Positions 9,138-19,907 of a stretch of 64,000 nucleotides of DNA are shown in pieces. The translations under genes and the position numbers were made by a program. Below the pieces are notes generated by a model. The model was not told where the DNA came from. It saw nothing but the letters and a program-made list of their open reading frames with translations, and made no database searches. Origin of the DNA: Xiphophorus maculatus (taxonomy: Eukaryota > Chordata > Actinopteri > Cyprinodontiformes > Poeciliidae); the NCBI RefSeq assembly GCF_002775205.1, contig NC_036453.1, positions 30,915,213-30,979,212 of the forward strand. The letters run 5' to 3'. Every line of letters begins with the position of its first letter. The stretch's first letter is position 1.

Positions 9138-12100
9138 ATGACTGTCTTGGCTGTGCTGTGTTTGCTGCTTCTGCAGACTGGAGCTCATGGTTTTGGTATA
9201 TTTAATGGAAAGTCTCTGAGCCACCAAGCCATCACAGAGAGAGCCGCCCTAAATGTCACAGTGCAGGTGTGCCGCAGCCTGGCTCTGTCTGAGGGCAGGG
9301 ATTTCACTTTTCCTGTAAGAATCGAACAAATTCACCACGTCTTTTTTTAATCCCATTTTCAACCCAATCAGGTTCTGTTTTAATAAAACACAGTGTGTAT
9401 GTCCATGCAGCGTCAGCCTTTTACTGCTTCATCTGTTGCTGCTGCCTGCGGAGCATCAAAATCCTTAAAAAGTTTCATCAAAACCATTCAGCGGATTCAG
9501 AGGAAGAATTTGCAAACGGACATTAAATATGCCCTGAGCGCTCGTCGTCACTGTGACAACGAGGAGCTGGATGCAGGGAAGAAGATAATCACAGACGGTT
9601 TATCGGTCATCAAGGCCTCCAATAAGCAGCAGAACTTTGTTTCAGCAACATCGAGCCTCGGAAGGATTTTCCACACTTTACAGGTATTTCTGGATGGTTT
9701 CCAACTAAAATTCACAGCAACTAATTCTGCTGGTTTGAACAAAAGTTTTTACTTTTAAACTTGTCCGTCTGCTGTTGTACAAGTTACACTGACTAGTAGA
9801 GGTTTTACTTTGAACAATTCAAAATATTCAGCGGTGTTGCGCTATATTTGGTTCTGCTGCCCACTTGTGGAAGAAAGCAGAATAAGGGGTTTCACATTAT
9901 TATTATTAGTAAAGCTGCAATTTTGTTTTTTGTTTCTTTGAAAATCTGCCTGCATCCCATCTAAAAATCATAGCAATTAATTCTGCTGTTTTTGGACGTT
10001 TTTACTTTTAAATTTGTCCGTTTGCTGTGGTAAAAAGGTAAACAGTCTGCAAATTACACTGACTATTGGGAGTTTTTACTTGGAATAATTTCAAATTTTC
10101 ACAGGTTTTGTGCAACATTTTGTTCTGCTGCCCACTTGTGGAAGAAAGCGTCACAAAATGAAAGTTTTAAAGTGCTTTTAATAAGTGGTTTGTGAATCAA
10201 TTCTGTATTTCTGAATTTAATTCAACATCAAAGATGAAAGCTGTAATTTTGTCTCTTGTTTCTTTGAAAATGAAGGATTTCTACAGTCACAGTAACTGGG
10301 TGGAAATAGGCCACAAATTCCCAAATACCAATTTGATCAAAGCGAACGCCCGTGTTGGAAACATAGCAGGTAAAACATGATGATACTGGCTGTAAGGTGT
10401 GTTTGGTAACAAACAAAAGGCAGAGATTTTGTTTTGCAGTAATTTCTGCTCATATTGATCCATTATTTCTGCTCCAATCTGAATCTGCAGCTAAAACCAG
10501 AGCAACCTGTCAGAGGTGTGCTGGAAATGACTGCAGAAACAACATTCGGAGCGACATTCTGAAAAACAACATACTTACTTCAGGATATTTCAGTGTGAAT
10601 TCTTTTTCCAAGCCCTCAGGTAAAAAATATTTTCATGGGTTGATTTTTTTAATTGACACTTTCTGTCATTTCTCTGACTTTACATTGTGATGGTGCTGCA
10701 CTTTATTTGGTCTGATCTGATTTTTTACCAGGTCTTAAAATTGTTTTCATCCAACTTTGAGAAAACACAGAAAATTCTTCATTTATTAAACTTAGAAGAT
10801 GAAGAAAAATATTTAGTTGCCATAATTACTTGGTGCCTTTTTAAAAAACCCTCTAATTTAACCAAATAATCATTACTGCATTTGATTAATCTGATAATAC
10901 TACCAGCTGCATTATTGCTCCAAAAATAACATATGACCATTTCGTAATTTTTAGTGAACTATGTGTGATTTTTCTTTATTACGGTAATTAGCATTTATTT
11001 AAAAAAGCAAGCTTAGTTTTCTCATAGCAACAAGATCTAACATTGCATGAAAATTCAAATACTACATATAACATTGAAAGAGCATTTCTCAAAACTATGA
11101 GAATATTTTTTAGGAGCTTTTGCTGCCTGATGTGTCATTGGACTTTCTTTGGCCCCATGTTTGTGCTTTTTTGGGTACCTGTACATTTCTAAAACCAGCA
11201 GTTATACAAGTTCAAACTGGTTAAATCATTTGTGCTCTTTCTATGATGACAAACAGGAAAATGCAGCCATGGCGGTGTACTGGATAGTACAAGTTTAATG
11301 GAACCAAAAGGTGGAATCAACAAAGATACGCTGGACTCCAGCCATGGACACCTTCACTCTCAAGCAGCCAACATGGCGATAGCAGCAACCAGTGAGCTGC
11401 TGGAGGACGTTCGCATTGCAGCTGGGGACAAAGCATTCCTTGAGTAATAAATTCAGTATTTCTTGCTGAAGTTATGCCATTGTATAATTTATAAAAGTGA
11501 TTTTTGTCTATCTCTGTTTGTCATTCCTTAGGATGATGGGGCTGTTCAAAGGGAAACCGTTGTGTTTTGTGGTCGACACAACAGGAAGCATGGGGGATGA
11601 CATCGCTGCAGTGAAAGAGGTCACAGCCTCAATAATAGACAGCAAGCTGGGAACACCGGATGAGCCGTCGGTTTATGTTCTGGTTCCTTTCAGTGATCCA
11701 GGTCAGTGGTTCTCAAATGGGGGTACGTGGAGGCACTGCAGGGGGTACGTGAAGCTTTTCAAAATATCTTTAAAAAATCAGTAGGCTCCTCATAATAGGT
11801 CTTGGGAAAAATTATTTTGTAAAAAGTTCGATAAAATATAAATGTGTGTTCATACACTGAATTTTATATTCAGTATTTACAGGGTATTTACAGCACTGTA
11901 CCTCTTTTTTATTCCAAAAATGTTTTGCCCGTGTCAGGGGGTACTTGACTAAAATTATATTTTTAAGGGGGTACATCACTGAAAAAAGTTTGAGAACCAC
12001 TGATCCAGGTAAATCTTAACCAGTGTTTCTCAAACCGTTTCAGGCTGACGACCAATTAACTTGAAATTGCCCAACAATGTGCTAATAGTCTCTTGCATTA

Positions 12101-15100
12101 ATAGTCTCTTAACACACGTAGCTGTTTCTTTGTTCATCCATGCTGTTTGGTAAATGTGACTAGCCTCGACAAAGCAGTGAACAAGTTTATTCAGGTTATT
12201 TTGAGTTATTTACAGATTCTGAAAGTGTGGATTTTCAATTATGTTGTTCTTTACTACCAAGTTTTGTGTCCTAGAAACAAAAATTCTCTTCCGCACCATT
12301 ACATTTAAAATAATCCAACAATTTTTATCAATAGTATTTAGTCTATTGAATTATTTTTATTCAAATTAAAATAACAATAGCTGTGAGCAGAGCACTATAA
12401 GCAACCAAAGTCCTAAAAAACAAAGAAAGTTTTCACCAATTGAGACTGACGGTATAAACACGTTCAAAAGAATCGAACGACAAATCAAAACTTTCAGCAG
12501 GTGTAACTTGGCTTTCTGTGATCATAGAAGTATTCCTATACTTTTCTTTTCACCGGTATCTTCAGTTTTTTGTGAGTGACCCGGTTTTAAGCCATTTATC
12601 CAGCGTTATTTTTAAACACAATCCTTTGGTTAGCTAGCTGGTCTATGCATAACACTTTCATATCACATAACATCACGGCAAATAAATGGCCGTTTACATG
12701 CAGTACAGAAAGTCTGTTCTGCACCCTCTGTCATTTGGCTGTAAGAGTTAAGAGGGATAACAGAAAATGTTTTTGTTTTTCATCAAATGTGCAGATTTTG
12801 GGCCACTGATACGGACAACAGACCCGGAAATTTTTAAGGCCTACATCAACTCACTGAGAGCAGCTGGAGGTGGAGATATTCCAGAACTGAGTCTTTCTGG
12901 ACTTCAGGTGCTTTGTTTGATGCTGCAAAATTGATAATATATGAAAAGCAAACACTAAAGCATTCCTTTGTTTCTTCATACAGCTAGCTCTGACTGGCGC
13001 GCCTCCCAATTCTGAGATCTTTATTTTTACCGATGCTCCGGCCAAAGACAAACACCTGAGAAACCCGGTGATTGCACTCATTGAGCAGACCAAATCTGTG
13101 GTGAGTAATTCTGCAGAAGCAATGTAAATTCTGTTGATCCAGTCAAAAATAATCAATGTGAAAGATATAAAAAGAAGATGGCAATGGCCCAATAGTTATC
13201 ACTGTTACCAAACAGATTCAGTGTCTCATAAACATCTTTGTGACACTTCAGTAAAGGGCAATTTCACCTAATTTTTCACTACCTCTTTTATCTACTCTAC
13301 TTAAAAAACCACAACACCTGGACTAGATCATTCTACTATAATAGCAGAATATTTAAAACCAAGTTTGTGATTTGTGAAACCTTTATTTGATTTGTGAAAC
13401 TTCAGTAAAGGGCAATTTCACCAAATTTTTCACTACCTTCAGCATCTTTTATGAGAGAAAGCAAAAAGCTAAAACTGGATACAACAGCAAAATAATGGAC
13501 ATTTCAGAGAAGGAGGAGTTCAGTACTTATCTGGTCCAGATGCAAAAAGAGAACTGAAATCGACCTTTATTGAAGTTTCACAATTCAAATACAGGTTTCA
13601 CAAATCACAAGCTGGGTTTTAAATATTCTGCTATTAGTTGAGAGTAATCTAGTCCAGGTTTGAAGAATCTAGGTGTTGTAGTTTATTAACTAGAGTAGAT
13701 AAAAGATGCCAAATGTAGCAAAAAATTTGGTGGCCATTTCCTGAATCGGAAGCTGCAATTGGAAACCAACTTCAGCTTCGTTACATTTTGGATGGTAAAA
13801 CGTCTCAATATTTCCAGGTTTATTGGTTCCCTCATTTTGTTTCAGGTGAACTTCATGATAACTAATGTTCTTGGGATCCGTCAACAAACACCAGGAAAGG
13901 GCAACCAGCAACAAAGCTATCGGATGGCCAGAGCAGACGGTCAGCTGTACAGAGACCTGGCTCAGACCTCAGGAGGTCAGGCTGTCGAAGTCTCCAAACG
14001 TAATCTGCTGGAGGCCATCAACATCCTAACTGAATCCACCAGCTCCTCTCTGGTATGAAAACAAATCAAGATGAACTGGTTTTATTTTCACGTTTAAAGA
14101 TTTCACCTGCTGAGTTATCTTCAATTTTTCAGGTAACCCTTCTGCAAGCTTCCAGGAATCCTGGAAAAACTGAAATCTTTCCCTTTTCAGTTGATGAGTC
14201 AGTGAGAAATTTGACAATTTACACGACTGGAAGTAATGTTGAGTTTACGCTCATCGATCCCTCAGGTCAGCGTCTACACATTTCATAAGTTGTGCCAACT
14301 TCAATTGCTTTTTTTAACCAGTTTCCATAATTTCTTTGTTTAGGTGTGGTTCAAAATTATGTTAATACAGCAGGATCTTCAATAATTTCATCCCAGACGG
14401 TTGGAAACCTCCACACTGTCAAGTTGCTGACGCTAGCAGGAGTTTGGGAAATAGGAATAGTGTCAAACAATCCCTACAGTCTGAAAGTTGTAGGTAAGAC
14501 TCTGATTTCAACTGTTAAATGTTACAGAATTGTTGAAAAAGTGGTTAAATAAAAAGGTTAGATAACTGAATTCATTGTATTTTTCTGCGTTTACAGGAGA
14601 GAGCTCCATCGACTTCCTGTTTGACTTCATTGTGGAGTCCGACGGTCCGTTTGGAGGATTTGATGTAATCGACAATCGACCCACAGCTGGTAATGAAAAC
14701 ACAGTTTGGATGTATTGAAAATTAACCGGCTTTGGATCAAGAAACGTTTCTTTTCTTCGAAGGAGAAAATGCCAGTCTGCTGGTGACTCTGTTTGGAAGC
14801 GACTCTGCCACGGTGACAGAGGTCACGCTGGTTGAATCGTCGGGTTCTGGTCAGGTTAACGGCACCGTGGAGGCCCAGGGTGGAGGAGAATATATCGTCC
14901 ACTTTGACAGGATCCCATCGGTTGAGTTTGTTGTGCTTGTGAAGGGCCAGAACAACGACGGCGTTTCCAGAGCTTCTTCAAGGTTCTTCCAAAGACAGTC
15001 GGCCACCAGCCTGAGAGCCTCTGTTCTCACTGTCACTGCTGTAAGTGATGCAAGTAAAAGGCAAAACCTTTAAATATTTAAAATAAATCAGTATTTCTGT

Positions 15101-16545
15101 TCTTGTGTCTTAACTGCACTCTTTGTATTATATTTTTAGGATGAGTTAGACATCGTGTTGGAGCCAGGATCACTAAAATCAGTTCTTTTCTCTGTGACGA
15201 CAACCGGCGAAGGAGGACGCTTCACCATTCAAGCCACCAATGACCAAGACCTTCCGCTGTTTTACCCAACTAATTTACTACTGAGTGCTGGAGGTAGTGC
15301 TAACGGGACAGTGAACGTCACAGCTCCTGCCCACACGCCGTCCGGTACCGTCGTCACTCTGACCGTTGGGGCCGTGGCTCCTGGAGGTGCAGACACCAAC
15401 TATGCTGTGCTGCATCTCACCGTCCTGCCAAAAGTAACGTCTCATTTGTTTTTCATACATTTAAGACATCATTGTATGATGGAGAATTAGGGCCATGCTA
15501 ATAAAAAATGAATAAAAATTACGACAATAAAATGATAAAATTACGAGAATAAACTCGTACAAGAAAAACGTCAATGTTTTGAGAATTAGGTTATTCTAAT
15601 ACGAGAATAAAGGCACAATAGTATGAGAATAAAGTTATAGTATTATTAGCATAAAGTCGTAGTACAATTTGAATAAAGTTGTACAAGAATAAAGTCTAAA
15701 TAATACAATAATAACATATTTATAGAATAAAGTCATAGTATAATGAGAATAGAGTACTATTACAAGAACAGAGTCATAATATGAGAATAAAGTTAATATT
15801 GCAAGAATAAAGTCATAATACTATTAGAATAACGTTGTACAAGAATAAAGTCAAAATAATGCAAGAAAAACATCATATTTAAAAAATAAAGTCATACTAT
15901 TACTAGAATAAAGTCATAATGTTATGAGAATCAAGTTATGCAAGAATAAAGTCGGAGTATTTTGAGAATAAAGTTGTAATATTATTAATATTACATTATC
16001 CAAACTCTGATCATTATTTTCTTAATATCCTGTTTGTTTCTGCTATATTTATTATATTCATTTAAATATTCTTATTATTTATTTTCACTGCCTTGTGGGG
16101 TTGCTACTTTTTCCTAGCCGGGCCCTAATACTCTGCTACATTATTGAGAGTAAATATTGATATTTTTGCTGTCGCTCTTGTACAGGTGACTGATTTCACT
16201 CCACCAGTGTGTAAACGACTCAGCCTGCAGAACAGATGCTCTAAAAACTGCAACCAGTTGATGTGGGAGGTCTCCATCCAGGTGAGCGATGGCGTTAACG
16301 GGACGGGTGTGGACAGCGTCAGTCTGAGAGAAGGCAGCGGCACGATGAACATCAGCACAGCAGCTGATAATACGACGACAGTGACGTATGTGGCTTCCTG
16401 CTGCTCGTCTAAAATGCAGCTGGTGGTTGTGGATAAAGTCGGCAACGTGGAAATCTGTAGTTTCTCTGCTGCATCTTGGACCTCGAGAGTGGATTACTCA
16501 GTTTTACTTTTCTTTGTCTTCACATTCCTGAAAGTTTGCTTGTAG
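9138..16545 (+). CDS. VWA7-like protein, copy 2 (complete, 924 aa)
   Basis: Fifteen coding exons: 9138-9314, 9411-9683, 10276-10369, 10491-10619, 11257-11443, 11532-11701, 12795-12907, 12984-13100, 13846-14052, 14133-14265, 14344-14493, 14597-14689, 14763-15040, 15140-15433, 16186-16545. All phases join to one frame. Residues 1-19 are a signal peptide (MTVLAVLCLLLLQTGAHG). Residues 20-290 form an N-terminal domain with HQAITE, DFYSHSNW and a Cys pair (CQRC). A VWA domain covers about 290-490, with MIDAS DTTGS (a Thr variant of DxSxS) and IFTDAPAKD. Beta-rich domains follow, including a probable hemicentin/VWA7-type galactose-binding-like fold, then a Cys-rich exon and a hydrophobic C-terminus. 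The start is the first ATG after the acceptor at 9126; the GTG one codon earlier is not used. The exon 6 donor is remade by a hAT insertion. The molecular role of VWA7 is not established. Confidence 0.9.
9700..10275 (+). repeat. Tandem duplication inside intron 2 of copy 2
   Basis: Two diverged units of about 260-320 bp. Shared phrases include ttctgctgcccacttgtgg (near 9852 and 10120) and ttgtttctttgaaaat (near 9930 and 10255). The second unit ends at the real acceptor (tgaag|gatttc, 10275); the first has a non-functional counterpart (gaaaatctgcc). Confidence 0.7.
11704..12002. mobile_element. Non-autonomous hAT element inserted on the exon 6 splice donor
   Basis: A 299-bp element has perfect 14-bp terminal inverted repeats, cagtggttctcaaa at the left and tttgagaaccactg at the right, typical of Charlie/MER5-like hAT elements. 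It has several internal gggggtac motifs and no transposase. It is flanked by a perfect 8-bp duplication, atccaggt, at 11696-11703 and 12003-12010, the size expected for hAT. That 8-mer contains the end of exon 6 and the GT of its donor, so the donor is now present twice. Confidence 0.93.
13246..13745. repeat. Foldback (long imperfect inverted repeat) in intron 8 of copy 2
   Basis: The left arm, about 13246-13415, pairs with the reverse complement of about 13560-13745. Shared blocks include cttttatctactct, acaacacct, ctggactaga, tagcagaatatttaaaacc and tgatttgtgaaacc. A loop of about 150 bp separates the arms. Within the left arm a 45-bp phrase (cttcagtaaagggcaatttcacc...) recurs directly at about 13400. 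The sequence is non-coding, and is probably a MITE or foldback DNA element. Confidence 0.7.
15490..15990. repeat. Degenerate AATAAAGT minisatellite in intron 14 of copy 2
   Basis: About 500 bp are built from loose repeats of 'gagaataaagtcataatatta' variants. This AT-rich minisatellite type is seen elsewhere in fish genomes. The units are irregular and carry no coding potential. Confidence 0.75.
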
Positions 16546-18700
16546 CCCCGGACGGTGGTCATCAGAATTTTCCAATTTATGAACCATGTTGGAAGATCGG
16601 ATCCTAACTAAATGTCAGCTTTTCTTGGCCTTTTCACAGAATTGAACAGAAAATGTAATTTTTGATTTCTAAACCAATTTCTCTTACACAAAACAACAAC
16701 TATGTCATGTCTGAAGGTGGCACCAATATGGAAATCGTCTGAAGTTGAGTGTTACACGTTTTTTTTTTTTGTTTTTTAATTCTTACGTACTAAAACAATT
16801 CAACTAAAACAATTAGAAGACCTTCTGTAAAAATGGAATAAACTTTATGTATAAGAAACACTGCACACACTTTAAAAAGTCAGGGTTTCCCCCAGTATAT
16901 TATAAGTCTGGCGGCCACCGCCAGACTTGTGCCCCCAACACATTATTTATTTAAGTCTTTTTAAAATGTTTGCAACTTTATAGTTGGTGTTCAGGTATTA
17001 ATCTTCCAATCTTTCAAAAACACATAATTATCAAGTGATTTTTTCAAATTTCCTGTCAACTTTAAACATTTTTAACTCAAAAACACGGCGGGCCGCTGGA
17101 TGAATGACTGCTGTAGCACCCAACCACCAGGCTGAGCAAGTTTTCTGGAGGAAACCTTGAAAAAGTGTTCACAGTAATAAACTTTGCATTGAGAATATCT
17201 CAGGCTATTTTAGCTCAAAGTATTTTCATGACAGATTTCTTACATGGAGGTTTTTATAAGCTTTATATCATTTTGTAGTTTTATTTCCTCATCAAAAACA
17301 ATGCTGCTTTGATTCTTTCATGCATGTTTGAGGAATCCTTGAATCTCCTGTGGCAGCCAATAGGGGATGCTTTAACTCCAGCTCATACAATACTTCGCGC
17401 CTTTTCCATATAGTTGAGCTTCCACCTCACAAAGCATCCCTCTCCTGCAATTTCCCACTCTGCTCCTCTAGACAAATGGCAGCAACGATTAGTTAACGCC
17501 TGGCTGAACTCTGAATCTGCTTAGGTCATCACAGCATCTACTTCTCAGAGTGGAAAACAATCACCCGGCTTCTTGTCAACCAACCGATCTGGTCCATGTT
17601 CACGACCAGATGGATTCCTAGATGATCAGATAAGTTGAAGCAGAAAGTTTCAACACGCCAAGCAGGAGAAATGTGATCTTGTCTCTAATATCAGATATGA
17701 AAGAAACACTGAATTTCCGTGATCCTGCTTTCCAATTCAGAAAAAGACTGTAATTTATAATAAAATAATCAGTTAATATTTTTATTAAAGCTGAAAAAAC
17801 TATACAAGTAGATTTAGTTCTGGAGAAGTCGGATGTGGAGGTGAACGGTTCAGTAATTTCAAGTTTTTCTTGCTTCATGACAAATAGATTCGTCTTTTTA
17901 AAAGATGATAAAATTTAATATTTAGTTACCAAAGAGTTTTAACTTCTGTCACTCTAATGCATAATGTTTTTCTGTCATATATTGTGGATAAAACACCAGG
18001 TGGACTGAACATGTGCATCATATTGCAAATGCAATTCAAATATCGCTGCAATGATCCTACTTATCCTTATGCTACACTTCCATTTTTTGGTTTTAATTTA
18101 ATTAATACAAATTAAATGTTTTTAATTTAATGTGTTTTATTAAACCTTCTTAAAACCACATTTCTAAACCTCTCATTTCCTTATTTACAGCAGCAGCAGA
18201 GGGGGGGCTTTTCTTTGAGTAATTGGTTAAGCTTCCATTAACTTATTTTTCCAACATCTGAATTATGTAATAAAGTAAACTTTCGTCTCTTAAGAAACCA
18301 AAAGTGAACATGCAGGAATCCTGCTCAGTGGCTTTTGCATCCTGTAACTGAAGGGAGTGTTTATTAAACTTTACACCTGCCTGCAAAAAGAAAGTATTTG
18401 GTATCTACCCTACTATCAATTATCTATAGAAATACGAGAAGTATGCAAATAATCACGCTGTGGTTTGAATAATGATTAAAAACGAAAGTAAAGAACGCTG
18501 TTGCAATTTTTCCCCCTCTCCTCCTTAGCAGAACCTAAATCAAAAACCTTTGTCTGAATAAGTTTTATTCACTATAGCAGCAAATTTTACGCCAACACTT
18601 AATGTCCATGTGGGTATAAAGTGGTAATCCCAAGGTGCAGACATGACGTTTGCATAATGGTGTGATTAGAAGGTCAAGTCCAGCGTGACTCCGCCCTGAA
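16546..18700. other. Intergenic region between VWA7-like copies 2 and 3
   Basis: It starts with the 3' UTR of copy 2, with a candidate AATAAA at 16837-16842, about 290 bp past the stop. A hAT-like element follows at 16881-17159. The rest, 17160-18700, is AT-rich with no gene or clear repeat that I can support. Confidence 0.6.
16881..17159. mobile_element. Non-autonomous hAT-like element with terminal hairpin
   Basis: The left end cagggtttcccccag and right end ctggaggaaaccttg are imperfect inverted repeats (13 of 15 positions). The flanks share aaaaagt, a 7-bp match consistent with a decayed 8-bp duplication. Near the left end, 16904-16928 is an 11-bp perfect stem (aagtctggcgg) with a 3-nt loop. 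There is no open reading frame. Confidence 0.6.
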
Positions 18701-18707
18701 GCTGACC

Positions 18708-19014
18708 CTTATAAGGTCTGTGTTGACAAATTCACCACAAAGTTTGTTGAACAGCAGCAAGGTGAGTAGGTTTTTCCTTTAACGCCTCTGAAAGGGATCC
18801 GACATGAAGGCGACTCTTATCATGGAAAGCTAGAATTGGGATGCATTTCTGACTTTCCAAGATTAATATTTTATGGTTTGGTAAAGCTTTTAATCATCAC
18901 ATCCAATAAATACTTTAACGGTTTCAAAACGGTGATTTAAACTGTTTTGTTTAGGTTTTTAAAGCTGAGCTTGATGGTACCAAAGGAATTGAATCGAAAG
19001 TGTTCATAATTCTG
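18708..19014 (+). promoter_or_regulatory. Candidate promoter and non-coding exons of VWA7-like copy 3
   Basis: A TATA-like cttataagg at 18708-18716 is followed about 45 bp on by the donor cagcaag|gtgagt (exon end 18761). A further candidate non-coding exon at 18955-19014 has an acceptor (gtttag) and a strong donor (tctg|gtaagt). The coding exon acceptor is at 19895. These are inferred from splice signals only. Confidence 0.45.
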
Positions 19015-19678
19015 GTAAGTACTGTGTGTTGCTGCTTAAAGGTTTTAAATTTGGAGCAGGAGACTCTATGTTGGGTCTTTCTCTTCATGATATGAGTTTA
19101 GTCTTAAAGGTTCTTCAGTTATTAAGATCAATACCCATTTTATTTCATCTGAGAGGGACAGTTTACCCTTAAATTATATTTGTGGACACAGTTTGGTGTT
19201 TTAACAGGACAAACAGATTTTGTACTGAATAAAACAGTCCAACATTCTGCTTTTTTAAAAACAGCTTAGACTTCAACTTTAGTGAAAATTAAAACTCAAG
19301 TCTCTGAATGAGAAACCATTCCTGGTTTGCATCCTTTGCAAGTATTCAGCAGACATGTTGAAGGATTTCCACAGCCCCTGGGTGGAGCTTTGAAACAGGC
19401 TCCCAAACTCTAATCTGATTAATGGGTGTAAGGGTTGAGACAAATTTATCCTAAAAATTTACGTAATGACAAAACATTTCAACTTGCTTAGGTGCATTTA
19501 ACTAAATGGCATTGAAAATATATTGATATGAGCCAGGATAAATTGAAAAAGATGCACCAATTTTTTATTAAAAGTTTGAATTTGTAGTTTCGCTGAACTA
19601 TCGTTGAGCTTTTCAAAAGATGCATTAAAACTGACTAGAATAATATTTGTATTATCAAAAGTGACTGAAGATCTAAAT

Positions 19679-19864
19679 CAGGGGTGCCCAAAGTCGCATC
19701 CTGCATGTTTTAGTTCTCTCCCTTGTGGTACCAACAACCTTCTCAGCAGGTCAATGTTCTACTTAGGCCTCTAACAGCCATCATTTGATCCAGGTGCGTT
19801 AAACCAGGGAGAGAACTAAAACATGCAGGATGATGGCCTCGAGGACTGACTTTGGGCACCGCTG
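19679..19864. mobile_element. Short non-autonomous hAT element
   Basis: 186 bp with ends caggggtgcccaaagtc and gactttgggcaccgctg, nearly perfect inverted repeats. The flanks atctaaat and gtctaaat match at 7 of 8 positions, as expected for a hAT target duplication. It also has a large internal inverted repeat (ttttagttctctccc near 19708 with ggagagaactaaaaca near 19810). It lies just upstream of the first coding exon of copy 3. Confidence 0.8.
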
Positions 19865-19907
19865 GTCTAAATTGTAGATATTTGTTTCCTTTCAGAATAT
19901 TGGAGCT

